Shown piece after piece: positions 45,338 to 53,337 of a DNA stretch of 64,000 bases (within the stretch, counting starts at the first letter, position 1; each line of letters begins with the position of its first letter). This DNA comes from Candidatus Halocynthiibacter alkanivorans (lineage in GTDB: Bacteria > Pseudomonadota > Alphaproteobacteria > Rhodobacterales > Rhodobacteraceae). The DNA is taken from contig NZ_QOLB01000112.1 of assembly GCF_003333265.1 (NCBI RefSeq), forward strand, positions 46,510 through 110,509, given 5' to 3'. The notes beneath the pieces were generated by a model. That model made no database searches. It saw only the letters and a list, made by a program, of their open reading frames with translations, and was not told the origin of the DNA. Made by a program: the position numbers and the translations under genes.

Positions 45338-45832
45338 ATGTCCATCGAACTGAAAAAAATTGCCTCGATTGGCCGGCCAGTTTTGGAGCGCCTGTTTCAA
45401 TACTACCTACATGATATATCTGAATATTCAGGCTGGGCACTCGAAAAAGATGGTTCGTTTTCTTACCCGATTGACTTACTTCCACCGTACTGGGAAAAAC
45501 AAGACCACTACCCCTATTTCATCGTTAATGACGGCGAAATTGCAGGTTTTAGCCTTATCAGACGCGTGCCAGAGCTTAGTCAAGTTTGGGAAATGGGACA
45601 GTTTTTCGTTCTGAGAAAGTTTCGCGGCAAGGATCATGGCAGATCAGCATTTGAAAAGGCCCTATATCTGCATTCGGGGCAATGGCAGGTTCGGGTTCTG
45701 ATCGAGAACATACCGGCATACCATTTCTGGAAAGCGCGTATAGATGACGTTTCCAAAGGTGATTTTTCCGAAGTTAAGAGGAAGTACCACAGCCACAACA
45801 TGACTTATTTTACATTCAAAACCAGCCCTTAA
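45338..45832 (+). CDS. GNAT-family N-acetyltransferase-like protein
   Basis: A 164-residue protein with the GNAT fold: YPYFIVNDGEIAGFSLIRRV (beta4), EMGQFFVLRKFRGKDHGRSAFEKAL (acetyl-CoA loop, R-x-x-G-x-G-like), and VLIENIPAYHFWKARI. The substrate is unknown. The gene is clearly AT-richer than the neighbouring que genes and sits between two 40-bp direct repeats, so it looks like an inserted cassette. ATG 45338 has no strong ribosome binding site. Confidence 0.75.
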   Translation: MSIELKKIASIGRPVLERLFQYYLHDISEYSGWALEKDGSFSYPIDLLPPYWEKQDHYPYFIVNDGEIAGFSLIRRVPELSQVWEMGQFFVLRKFRGKDHGRSAFEKALYLHSGQWQVRVLIENIPAYHFWKARIDDVSKGDFSEVKRKYHSHNMTYFTFKTSP

Positions 45833-45893
45833 ATCATAGAGGTCTGTAAAGCGTTGGTATGTCAATTCGGGCCCAGAGCGGAAGTTCTGTCCG

Positions 45894-45933
45894 GCCCGGG
45901 CCATTCGGTAGCGCCAGGGGCTGCTAAGCGGAC
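45894..45933. repeat. 40-bp direct repeat, right copy, flanking the GNAT gene
   Basis: Right copy of the repeat at 45164-45203. Its hairpin is kept partly through wobble pairs (GGTAGC opposite GCTGCT). CGGGCC / GGCCCG just upstream (about 45869-45899) forms a further stem. It lies 23 bp beyond the stop of the cupin gene coming from the right. Confidence 0.75.
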
Positions 45934-45955
45934 AAAATTGCCGTTGAGTGCTCTT

Positions 45956-46312
45956 TCAAATACGTGTTTTCGGCGCGGGCTCTCTGTCAGAATCGCCAGA
46001 ATTTGGTTCGCCTCTGGGTTCGATTAACAGGACCTTGACTTCGTTTTCAGCACGTGGCCTGTGCACCACGCCTTTTGGGACTATGAACAACTCACCAGCT
46101 TTGACGGTGTGGGAAGGTTCCCCCTCGATATCCATCGTCATTTCGCCTTCAAGAACATAGAAAAAATCGTCTGTCTCATCGTGCTTATGAAATGGATACT
46201 CGCCCTGGAATTTCACAACCATCACGTCATTCTGATTGTAGTCGGCGACGACATGCGGATCCCAATGGCCAGAGAACATAGCCAGCTTCTCTGAGAGTTT
46301 TATCGGCTTCAT
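45956..46312 (-). CDS. Small cupin-domain protein
   Basis: A 118-residue single cupin. Motif 1 is FPHKHDETDDFFYVLEGEMT-like: PFHKHDETDDFFYVLEGEM with two His and a Glu as metal ligands. Motif 2 is GELFIVPKGVVHRPRAENE with a third His. No partner domain, so it could be an isomerase, dioxygenase or binding protein; function unknown. It ends beside the right repeat copy and is 168 bp from the MFS gene on the same strand. Confidence 0.83.
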   Translation of the reverse strand: MKPIKLSEKLAMFSGHWDPHVVADYNQNDVMVVKFQGEYPFHKHDETDDFFYVLEGEMTMDIEGEPSHTVKAGELFIVPKGVVHRPRAENEVKVLLIEPRGEPNSGDSDREPAPKTRI

Positions 46313-46479
46313 AAAGGTTATCCATTTTCTAAGGTGCTTCGCAAACTTAGATTAGAAATACCGGTAAATTCAATGTCGTATTTGGACTCTGAGCGAATGC
46401 ATGCCCGGCCCGGCCCAGCAGCGCCTGCCGCAGGGCTCCGCCCGTTCGAGACCACTGCGGCGACGGGCAGGATTGAGCC

Positions 46480-47676
46480 CTAAGCGGAAGTGGATGTCTG
46501 CGGCAAAATTGAGCGCTGGAAAGCCAGCATCAATCCGGAAACGAGGATCATAAAGCTGCCCCAAAAAAGAAAATACGTGGCCGTACTGGGCAAGCTTATC
46601 AACGTCGGTGAGAAACACATTATCAGGGCAGAAAGGCTGAAGGCCATGTCAATGCCCACCTTGGTCCGGCCCACATTTTCAGCAGTGCAAATCTGCAGTA
46701 TCCTGCCATCGATAACGATGCGGCACATCCAGACGGTCATCCCCATCGCACCGTGTATAATCGCCAATGTCGGGATCGAGGTGCCCAACGACAATGCCAC
46801 GGTTGATATACCGGCAAACAGCGCAAGCCAGTATTCCATATTGCGGGCCGTTAAACGTCGGATGCCAAAGCTCAGTAATGCTGCGGCAAACATGCCCCCC
46901 AAAGGCCAGGCGGCATCGACAATGCCAAACGCCTGGCTGCCTTTGCCCAGATCATCGTAAATTAGTGATGACAAGATCGCGTTAGACAATTGTCCAATGG
47001 GCAAGCTTACGCCAGCAAGCAACGCGAGCATTCGAAGCGCCCGGTTGGATCGGAATATCTGAACGCCGCCGCGCAAGTCAGTCCAGAACGCTTTCACCCC
47101 CGGGGCGTTGGTCCGCATATAGCCCCCGTCAACAAAAATCATCGGCAAAATCAACAACAAAGACGCGCCGGCCGAGAACAGAAACCCCGCTGCCGGAGAC
47201 ACGCGTTCGATGACAATGCCGGCCAGCACTGTGCCGATGGCCGTTGAAATCAGGTGCACACCGCGAAAGCGCGCGACTGTACGCATAAGCTTTGCCTTCG
47301 AAACCGCCGCCTGAATAAGCCCGTCATGCGAAGAATTGTGCATCATCCTAAGCGCGCTCGCAGCAACGACTGCGCCAAACAACAAGACAATATTCGGCTC
47401 AGAGGCACCCAGCCATATGAGTGCAAGAAAAATCAGGGTCAGAGCGATCCCGGAATGGGCAAAAATGACGAGGTATTTGCGGTTGTGACGATCCACCAGG
47501 GTTCCGACAAACGGGCCAACAAATAAATTGGTCAGCATGGCGATGATAAACACCTGTCCGACGCGACTGACATCCTCGGTGACAACCAGCGTTATCCAGC
47601 CGATACACACCAAATAAGATCCTCGGGACAGCCCGGAAAAAAACTCCATCACAAAAAGTAATCTGACATTGTTCAT
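46480..47676 (-). CDS. MFS transporter (DHA3-like exporter)
   Basis: About 398 residues with 12 predicted membrane helices. The cytoplasmic loop 2-3 motif GTLVDRHNRKYLVIF corresponds to MFS motif A (G.L.DR.gRr). The overall pattern (EntS/MefA-like) suggests drug or siderophore export, but no substrate evidence exists. Base composition is lower in GC than average. The start at ATG 47676 (MNNVRLLFVMEFFSG) was preferred over longer frames because it begins directly before helix 1. Confidence 0.8.
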   Translation of the reverse strand: MNNVRLLFVMEFFSGLSRGSYLVCIGWITLVVTEDVSRVGQVFIIAMLTNLFVGPFVGTLVDRHNRKYLVIFAHSGIALTLIFLALIWLGASEPNIVLLFGAVVAASALRMMHNSSHDGLIQAAVSKAKLMRTVARFRGVHLISTAIGTVLAGIVIERVSPAAGFLFSAGASLLLILPMIFVDGGYMRTNAPGVKAFWTDLRGGVQIFRSNRALRMLALLAGVSLPIGQLSNAILSSLIYDDLGKGSQAFGIVDAAWPLGGMFAAALLSFGIRRLTARNMEYWLALFAGISTVALSLGTSIPTLAIIHGAMGMTVWMCRIVIDGRILQICTAENVGRTKVGIDMAFSLSALIMCFSPTLISLPSTATYFLFWGSFMILVSGLMLAFQRSILPQTSTSA

Positions 47677-47789
47677 CGGAAAATTCCGTTCGCGTTGTTT
47701 AATAAAATACAACATCGACCATACCGGAACATCGTCGTCCCGCAATCGCGAATTATCGGGACGACCAGGCCCGAAGTGCTACAGGCTGA

Positions 47790-48200
47790 TCAGCCCGCCC
47801 GCAGGTTCGGCACCTCAGACGGGCGGCTGTTGTTATAGTCCAGCCCCATGCGCAGGCCTCGGCCAATGCGGTGGGCCAGATGCGACCAGGATTGCGCTAC
47901 ATCGGCGGGCAACTCCCGCGCCAAAACCCTGTCAAACAGAGCCAGCCAGCGGGCAAAATGCGCTGATCTGACGGTTCCGGCTGCGATATGGGCCTGCATC
48001 GGATTTCCGTCATAGCGCCGCTCAAACAGGATCGCGTTGCGCCAGAAGTCGGCGATCTTCGCCTCATGGGCGGGCCAGTCGGATACTTTCGCCGCGAAGA
48101 CCGGGCCCAGCTCCGGATCCTGACGCATCTCACAGTAGAACCCGGCCACCACGCTTTCGATCTGCGCCGCTGTGACAGGAAAGCGCGGCGGCAGGGTCAT
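47790..48200 (-). CDS. Group III truncated hemoglobin
   Basis: A 136-residue 2-on-2 globin of group III (trHbP). The proximal His is His81 in RSAHFARWLALFDRVL; FYCEMRQDPELGPVF (helix B, Phe21-Tyr22 at B9-B10) and DFWRNAILF are typical. Likely roles are NO or peroxide handling. The ATG overlaps the stop of the upstream 51-codon membrane-protein gene, and nsrR is divergent beyond it, which supports an NO-related job. Confidence 0.9.
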   Translation of the reverse strand: MTLPPRFPVTAAQIESVVAGFYCEMRQDPELGPVFAAKVSDWPAHEAKIADFWRNAILFERRYDGNPMQAHIAAGTVRSAHFARWLALFDRVLARELPADVAQSWSHLAHRIGRGLRMGLDYNNSRPSEVPNLRAG

Positions 48201-48352
48201 GCCTGGATGAACCAGATCAGGCCCAGAAAGATGACCAGATAGACAATCATATTGAACATGGCACGGATAAGACCGGCGTCTGCTTCCGGATCGATGCCCA
48301 TACGGTTGCAAATTTTAGTGCCCGGCCAAAGCATTAACTGTGTGAGTGACAT
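48197..48352 (-). CDS. 51-residue membrane protein coupled to the hemoglobin
   Basis: A very short gene encoding 51 residues: a polar start (MSLTQLMLWPGTKICNRMGI), a DPEADAGLIRAM turn, and one transmembrane helix NMIVYLVIFLGLIWFIQA. AAGGAG lies 7 bases before ATG 48352. Its TGA overlaps the hemoglobin ATG (ATGA), so translation is coupled. I do not recognise the family. Position suggests part of the NO response, possibly placing the hemoglobin or electrons at the membrane; that is inference. Confidence 0.75.
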   Translation of the reverse strand: MSLTQLMLWPGTKICNRMGIDPEADAGLIRAMFNMIVYLVIFLGLIWFIQA

Positions 48353-48378
48353 GGGACGCTCCTTAATAGGTATTTCAG

Positions 48379-48419
48379 ATACGCATTAATTAGATCTTTT
48401 AAATACGCATTGCAAATGC
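48379..48419. promoter_or_regulatory. Probable NsrR operator region
   Basis: The AT-rich 79-bp gap between nsrR and the membrane-protein gene holds ATACGCATT twice in direct orientation (48379-48387 and 48403-48411). The second is part of the inverted repeat GCATT-GCA-AATGC (48407-48419). NsrR sites are inverted repeats with ATGCAT-like half sites, so this is a reasonable operator for both directions. The match is by eye only. Confidence 0.55.
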
Positions 48420-48431
48420 TAAATAAAAAAC

Positions 48432-48872
48432 ATGCAATTAGATAAGTTTACCGATTATGCCCTGCGCGTTCTGATGACGCTGGCTGTCCATACGCCGGAG
48501 CGGATGCCGGCTTCCGCGATTGCGAAGATCTTTCAGCTGTCGGAGCATCATCTGTCCAAAGTTGCCTCAGAACTGGTGCGTGGTGGATTTGTTTCATCCG
48601 CGCGCGGCCGCAGCGGCGGTCTGACCCTGGCGCGCCCGGCCAGCCAGATCAATATTGGCGCGGTGGTGCGTCACTTCAAACGGGATGACCCGGTTGTGGA
48701 ATGTTTTGGCAGCAACCGCTCCTGCCTTATCCTGCCCGCCTGTGGCCTGCGCCATCCGCTGCGCGAAGCCCAGGAGGCCTTTTTCAAAGCGCTGGACCGC
48801 TACAGCCTGGAAGACGTGACAAGGTCCGGGGCCCTGCTTGCTGAGCTGACAACGGAGCAAAACCAGCCGTAG
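48432..48872 (+). CDS. nsrR: NsrR-like Rrf2-family NO-sensing repressor
   Basis: A 146-residue Rrf2-type regulator: MQLDKFTDYALRVLMTLAVH, helix-turn-helix AIAKIFQLSEHHLSKVASELVRGGFV, wing ARGRSGGLTLAR. Cluster cysteines are Cys91, Cys98 and Cys104 (ECFGSNRSCLILPACGL), and Asp8 is conserved as in NsrR. NsrR binds an NO-labile Fe-S cluster and represses NO-detoxification genes; the divergent membrane protein and hemoglobin are likely targets. IscR was considered, but the cysteine spacing and context favour NsrR. Confidence 0.88.
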   Translation: MQLDKFTDYALRVLMTLAVHTPERMPASAIAKIFQLSEHHLSKVASELVRGGFVSSARGRSGGLTLARPASQINIGAVVRHFKRDDPVVECFGSNRSCLILPACGLRHPLREAQEAFFKALDRYSLEDVTRSGALLAELTTEQNQP

Positions 48873-49195
48873 GTGAGGCAAGTGCTTATTGCCAAATTCG
48901 CCGACCGAGTGATCAAGTTGCCCCCAAGTCCCAACACGGGAAGGCGCTTCTCTCCTCCCCAAGGCCAGGCGTTGCCCTGTATGGCTGGTGTCGGGCCGGG
49001 AGCGAACCGCTCAGCAATATAAAGCTGGCAACAGGATTTCGCGCAGCCTGCCCCTCAAACAAAAAACAAAAAAGTCCGGGCACGGCGGCCGGGCACTGCG
49101 ACGGCCCGCTGTACTGACTTTACTGCCATTTGCCTCAAGGGCTTGTTGCGGAAAGAAGACATTGCCAAGGCACTTGCCTGGCGCTAGTCAAAAGC
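48873..49195. other. 323-bp region with repeats and no gene
   Basis: Between nsrR and the NUDIX gene. It holds block A (CCCAAGGCCAGGCGTTGCC, 48958-48976) and block B (49047-49085, a Pro/A-rich stretch CCTGCCCCTCAAACAAAAAA continuing to GTCCGGGCACGG). Both recur after the NUDIX gene at 49804-49822 and 49831-49871. Nothing here looks coding. Confidence 0.7.
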
Positions 49196-49651
49196 ATGAC
49201 AGATCGCCCCAAACTCGCGTCCCTGGCCGTCGTCCTTCGGGAGAGCAGGCTGATTCTGGTGCGCCGCAAAAATGAACCTGACGCTGGGCTCTGGGGCTTT
49301 CCGGGCGGGCATGTCGACATTGGCGAAACCGCCCTTGCCGCCGCGTCCCGTGAACTCAGAGAAGAGACATCGGTTTTCGCCGAGGCGCGGGAATATTTGC
49401 ACAATCTTGATCTTATCGTCCGGGCAGACGACGGAACAATCCTCTTTCACTACCTCCTTGCGGCAGTGTTATGCGACTATGTAAGCGGCGAACCCTGCGC
49501 GGCGGACGATGTGTCAGACGCAAGATGGATCGACGCTGACGATGTGCTGAACGGGACGCTGCCGCTGAGCGAAGATGTGGATACCGTGCTGAAACTCGCA
49601 CTGGCGAGACAAGCATCGCAAATTGAGGTGCCCACAGAGGACGGCCTCTGA
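49196..49651 (+). CDS. NUDIX hydrolase
   Basis: A 151-residue NUDIX protein. The Nudix box GHVDIGETALAAASRELREE (38-57) keeps the RE..EE metal-binding core, with Thr-Ser in place of the usual final Gly. LVRRKNEPDAGLWGFPGG precedes it. The AT-balanced composition and flanking duplicated blocks (see 48958-49085 and 49804-49871) suggest insertion. Typical substrates are damaged nucleotides, NDP-sugars or ADP-ribose; specificity is not predictable. Start ATG 49196 is the one adjacent to the first strand; ribosome binding is weak. Confidence 0.87.
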   Translation: MTDRPKLASLAVVLRESRLILVRRKNEPDAGLWGFPGGHVDIGETALAAASRELREETSVFAEAREYLHNLDLIVRADDGTILFHYLLAAVLCDYVSGEPCAADDVSDARWIDADDVLNGTLPLSEDVDTVLKLALARQASQIEVPTEDGL

Positions 49652-49830
49652 CGGCTTCCCTGAACCGGTCAGGCGTTTCAGATCGCGCGCCGCGCACACA
49701 GGCCGCAAGCTCGTGCAAAAGTTCACCTGCGAAATGGTCCCGAAAGCAATTTGCCGGGCCGCCGGATTGCCCCGGATCATTTCCGGGAGTCGCATTGCGC
49801 CTGCCCAAGGCCAGGCGTTGCCTGGTTCAC

Positions 49831-49880
49831 CCTGCCCCCTCAAACAAAAAACAAAAAAAGTCCGGGCACGGGGCCCGGAC
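49831..49880 (-). terminator. Terminator after the OmpR-type regulator (repeat block B2)
   Basis: GTCCGGGC and GCCCGGAC (49860-49867 with 49873-49880) form a perfect 8-bp stem. On the minus strand it is followed by seven T residues and a further T-run. It lies 60 bp past the regulator stop. The same block, without a good hairpin, is duplicated at 49047-49085 on the far side of the NUDIX gene. Confidence 0.85.
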
Positions 49881-49939
49881 AGTCCAACAGGGAGGTCATG
49901 CCAGCACCCCGGCATGAAGGGGATCTTTGGTGCGCCGGA

Positions 49940-50626
49940 TCAGGCGACCAGGCGGTAGCCGCCGGATTCGGTCACCAGCAGCCGCGCATTGGAGGGATCA
50001 GGTTCGATCTTCTGGCGCAGGCGGTAGATATGAGTTTCCAGCGTATGGGTGGTGACACCGGCATTATAGCCCCAGACCTCGTGCAGCAGCACATCACGCG
50101 GCACCACACCCTCGGTGGAGCGATAGAGGAACTTGAGAATATTGGTCTCTTTCTCGGTGAGGCGCACTTTACGGTCGTCTTCGGTGATCAGCATTTTCAT
50201 CGCCGGTTTGAACGTATAGGGCCCGAGCTGGAACACCGCGTCTTCAGACTGCTCATGGGTGCGCAGCTGCGCCCGGATCCGCGCCAGCAGCACCGGGAAC
50301 TTAAACGGCTTGGTCACATAGTCATTGGCGCCCGCATCCAGCCCCAGAATAGTGTCGGCGTCGCTGTCATGCCCGGTCAGCATCAGGATCGGGCATTTGA
50401 CGCCTGATTTGCGCATACGTTTGCACAGTTCCCGCCCGTCGGTATCGGGCAGCCCCACGTCGAGAATCACCAGGTCATAGATTGCCTCTTTGGCTTTCTC
50501 CATACCGGTGGCACCGCTGTCTGCTTCAAACACATCAAAGTCTTCGGTCATCAGAAGCTGTTCGCTCAGCGCATCACGCAGATCGTCATCATCGTCAACA
50601 AGCAGGATTTTTTTCAGCGTGGCCAT
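49940..50626 (-). CDS. OmpR/PhoB-family response regulator (CenR-like)
   Basis: A 228-residue two-domain regulator. The receiver has the acidic pocket LLVDDDDD, phospho-acceptor Asp56 in LVILDVGLP, and KPF with the conserved Lys. The winged-helix output domain has RLTEKETNILKFLYRSTEGVVPRDVLLHEVWGYN and THTLETHIYRLRQKIE. The pattern resembles CenR of Caulobacter, an essential envelope regulator, but no histidine kinase is adjacent to confirm that. ATG 50626 begins right before the receiver. Confidence 0.87.
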   Translation of the reverse strand: MATLKKILLVDDDDDLRDALSEQLLMTEDFDVFEADSGATGMEKAKEAIYDLVILDVGLPDTDGRELCKRMRKSGVKCPILMLTGHDSDADTILGLDAGANDYVTKPFKFPVLLARIRAQLRTHEQSEDAVFQLGPYTFKPAMKMLITEDDRKVRLTEKETNILKFLYRSTEGVVPRDVLLHEVWGYNAGVTTHTLETHIYRLRQKIEPDPSNARLLVTESGGYRLVA

Positions 50627-50794
50627 GGTTGGTGTCCTCATATTGTCTCGTGGTCTGGACTTCATCTGAGCGCATACCGGGCAAGAAACAAGTTTTGCTG
50701 CAAAAATACACGCGCTCGTGTCTGTAAGGCAGGAAATGTTTCAATTTCCTGCAAAGCGCATTAGATGAGATTTGAGAAACCACAGGATCTGACC

Positions 50795-51883
50795 ATGAGC
50801 CTTGCCCCGAACCTGACCGAAAGACTGGCGCGTGCGCGTGCCGATTTGCGCATGGGCGTGCCTGTACTGCTGCACGGGGGCGACGGCGCGGCGCTGGCGG
50901 TGGCGGCGGAAACGCTTGATGCAGAACGGCTGCGCGATCTGCGCGCGCTTGGCGAGGTGACGCTGGCGATCACTGCCCGGCGCGCACAAACGCTGAAAGC
51001 CCGCGCCTATGACGGCGATCTCGCCCGTATCCTCGTGCCTCAGGATGCCGGCGTGGCCTGGATTGCCGGGATCGCCGATCCGGCAGATGATCTGATGTCA
51101 CCGATGAAAGGCCCGCTGCAGTCCCGGAGAGACGGCTCAGCCTCCGCTCATCGCGCCGCCATCACCCTGGCCAAATCCGCGCGTATCCTGCCTGCAGTGG
51201 TTCTGGTCTGTGTCACGGACGCACCGGCTCTGGGCCGCGAACACGGGCTGACCTGCATTGATATTGACGCCGCCCATGATGAGCTGGCGCGGCTGTCACC
51301 CTTGCACAGCGTGGTGCACGCGCGGGTGCCTCTGGATGTATCCGAGGCCGGACGGCTGCATATATTCCGGCCCGAAGACGGCGGCGAAGAACATTACGCG
51401 GTGGAAATCGGCCGCCCGGACCGCAGTCAGCCGGTGCTGGCGCGGCTGCATTCGGCCTGTTTCACCGGTGACGTGATGGGCTCGCTGAAATGCGATTGCG
51501 GCCCGCAGTTACACGCAGCCCTGGCGCAGATGGGCCGGGCCGGCCACGGCGTGCTGCTTTATCTCAACCAGGAAGGCCGCGGCATTGGTCTGGCCAATAA
51601 GATGCGCGCCTACTCGCTGCAAGATCAGGGCTTTGACACTGTCGAAGCCAATCACCGGCTGGGGTTTGAGGATGATGAACGCGATTTCCGTATTGGCGCC
51701 GAAATCCTGCATCAGATGGGGTTTGCCTCAGTGCGCCTGCTGACCAACAACCCGCGCAAAGTGGAGATGATGCAGCATCACGGTATTACGGTAAGCGAAC
51801 GTGTGGCGCTGAAAGTCGGGCGCAGTTCCCACAATACCGCCTATCTGGATACCAAAGCGTCCAAATCGGGCCATCTGCTGTGA
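50795..51883 (+). CDS. ribA: GTP cyclohydrolase II with N-terminal extension
   Basis: A 362-residue RibA. The C-terminal about 190 residues carry the zinc motif HSACFTGDVMGSLKCDCGPQ (Cys222, 233, 235) and LLYLNQEGRGIGLANKMRAY; they open GTP for riboflavin synthesis. The first 165 residues resemble a worn RibB (dihydroxybutanone-phosphate synthase) domain without a recognisable catalytic acidic loop, as in other alphaproteobacterial RibA proteins. ATG 50795 has AGGA upstream; an in-frame ATG at 50765 is possible. The stop overlaps the L,D-transpeptidase start (GTGA). Confidence 0.93.
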   Translation: MSLAPNLTERLARARADLRMGVPVLLHGGDGAALAVAAETLDAERLRDLRALGEVTLAITARRAQTLKARAYDGDLARILVPQDAGVAWIAGIADPADDLMSPMKGPLQSRRDGSASAHRAAITLAKSARILPAVVLVCVTDAPALGREHGLTCIDIDAAHDELARLSPLHSVVHARVPLDVSEAGRLHIFRPEDGGEEHYAVEIGRPDRSQPVLARLHSACFTGDVMGSLKCDCGPQLHAALAQMGRAGHGVLLYLNQEGRGIGLANKMRAYSLQDQGFDTVEANHRLGFEDDERDFRIGAEILHQMGFASVRLLTNNPRKVEMMQHHGITVSERVALKVGRSSHNTAYLDTKASKSGHLL

Positions 51884-52374
51884 ACGCCTGCGACCTGGTG
51901 CTGACCCCGCGCGGCGTGCGCTTTATGGGGCGGCTGTTTCCCTGCAGCATCGGGCGCGGAGGCCTCACCTCAGACAAACACGAAGGCGACGGCGCCACAC
52001 CGCGCGGCAACCACAGCATCAAAACTCTGCTCTACCGCCCTGACCGGATGCGCGCGCCGACCCGCCAGGCGCGGCCGGTTCTGCCCGGCGACTTGTGGAG
52101 CGACGCCAGTGAAGACGCGGCTTATAATCACCCGGTGCGCGCGCCTTATGAGCACAGCCATGAAGCGCTGCGCCGGGCAGACCCGCTCTATGACCTGGTG
52201 CTGATCACCGGCTGGAACTATCCCTGCGCCACACCGGGGCGCGGCTCCGCCATCTTTATTCACCAATGGCGCCGGCCGGGCTTCCCGACCGAAGGCTGTG
52301 TGGCCTTTCGCCGCGACCATCTTCTGTGGATCGCACAGCATTTGCGCCCCGGCGCAAGATTGATTGTGCGCTGA
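51880..52374 (+). CDS. L,D-transpeptidase catalytic-domain (YkuD-like) protein
   Basis: A 164-residue YkuD-fold protein. Catalytic motif FIHQWRRPGFPTEGCVAFRR gives His128 and Cys140, the usual His...(S/T)xGC layout with Thr-Glu-Gly-Cys. GDGATPRGNHSI is also typical. There is no signal peptide, so export or a cytoplasmic role is unclear. It starts at GTG 51880, overlapping the ribA stop, a pairing common in this group. It may act in peptidoglycan cross-linking. Confidence 0.85.
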   Translation: MNACDLVLTPRGVRFMGRLFPCSIGRGGLTSDKHEGDGATPRGNHSIKTLLYRPDRMRAPTRQARPVLPGDLWSDASEDAAYNHPVRAPYEHSHEALRRADPLYDLVLITGWNYPCATPGRGSAIFIHQWRRPGFPTEGCVAFRRDHLLWIAQHLRPGARLIVR

Positions 52375-52396
52375 AGCCGCAAGCCGCGCCCCGCTG

Positions 52397-52422
52397 CCTG
52401 TTTCTTTTTGGCCTAAATATCC
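52397..52422 (-). repeat. GGATATTTA.GCCAAAAAGAAA element, copy 2
   Basis: On the minus strand this reads GGATATTTA-G-GCCAAAAAG, then AAACAGG, matching copy 1 (6222-6247) at 24 of 26 positions. It lies between the convergent L,D-transpeptidase and yggS genes. Beside it, GGACAAAAAGAAG repeats the CAAAAAGAA core. Confidence 0.6.
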
Positions 52423-52458
52423 ATCTTCTTTTTGTCCGGACTATCCCTGGCGCCGCGC

Positions 52459-53112
52459 TCAACTCTGGTCGCGGGCGCCGAAAATCGCAGAACCGACCCG
52501 CACATGAGTCGCCCCCAGCGCCACCGCGCGTTCAAAGTCGCCGCTCATCCCCATGGACAGCTGCGTCAGCCCGTTCCGTTTTGCGATCTTGCCGAGCAGC
52601 GCAAAATGCAGCGCCGCTTCTTCATCCGCCGGCGGGATGCACATCAACCCGCACACCGGCAGGCCCAGATCACGGCACACCGCAATAAACCCGTCGGCCT
52701 CAGAGGGCAGCACGCCGGCTTTCTGTTCCTCTTCCCCGGTGTTCACCTGGATGAACAGCGACGGGCAATGGCCCAACTCCTCTGCCAGCCGCGCAATGGC
52801 CTGCGCCAGTTTCGGGCGGTCCAGGGTATGGATGACATCAAACAGTTCCAGCGCCTGACGAACCTTGTTGCTTTGCAGCGGCCCGATCAGATGCAGCTCA
52901 ATGCCTTCATACTGTTCACGAAAGCCTGGCCACTTGCCCGCGGCCTCCTGCACCCGATTCTCGCCGAACACCCGATGGCCCTGTTCCAGTACAAAGACCA
53001 CATTTTCATCAGGCTGCATCTTTGACACAGCAATAAGCTGAACGCCGCCGACGCTGCGCCCGGCGCGATTTTCCTCGGATTCGATACGCGTTTTAATGTC
53101 GGAAAGCCCCAT
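52459..53112 (-). CDS. YggS-family PLP-binding protein (PLPBP)
   Basis: A 217-residue PLP homeostasis protein of the COG0325 family. The PLP lysine is in LIAVSKMQPDENV; FGENRVQEAAGKWP, LHLIGPLQSNKV, and LSMGMSGDFERAVALGATHVRVGSAIFG are typical. It has no enzymatic activity of its own and controls PLP and amino-acid levels. Convergent with the L,D-transpeptidase; divergent from the porin. Confidence 0.93.
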   Translation of the reverse strand: MGLSDIKTRIESEENRAGRSVGGVQLIAVSKMQPDENVVFVLEQGHRVFGENRVQEAAGKWPGFREQYEGIELHLIGPLQSNKVRQALELFDVIHTLDRPKLAQAIARLAEELGHCPSLFIQVNTGEEEQKAGVLPSEADGFIAVCRDLGLPVCGLMCIPPADEEAALHFALLGKIAKRNGLTQLSMGMSGDFERAVALGATHVRVGSAIFGARDQS

Positions 53113-53337
53113 GACACCCTCATTTTATACCATTTTGGCCCAATTGCAGCCGTTGCCCTGTTATTGGCCGCCCCCTGCAGACATGCAACAGGTGTGTGGC
53201 ACTCCTGCATCATTATCGCCACATCCGCGCCCAATGCGTTTCCAAAACGTTGACCCAAACGTCTGATCGGCGCATTCCACTGTGCATGTGTCGGGTTCAC
53301 CGGCATTCGAATTCAATAAAACTCCACGAGGGTACAC

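Noticed and set aside
45164..45933. Integron attC sites around the GNAT gene
   Set aside because: The repeats have hairpins but not the paired R/L boxes with GTTRRRY that define attC, and there is no integrase.
49047..49085. Second terminator before the NUDIX gene
   Set aside because: The block keeps the T/A-rich part but the stem is broken (direct CCGGGCAC repeats instead of an inverted pair).
53113..53337. Porin promoter at TTGACC near 53249
   Set aside because: The -35-like hexamer has no convincing -10 at 16-18 bp; too weak to call.
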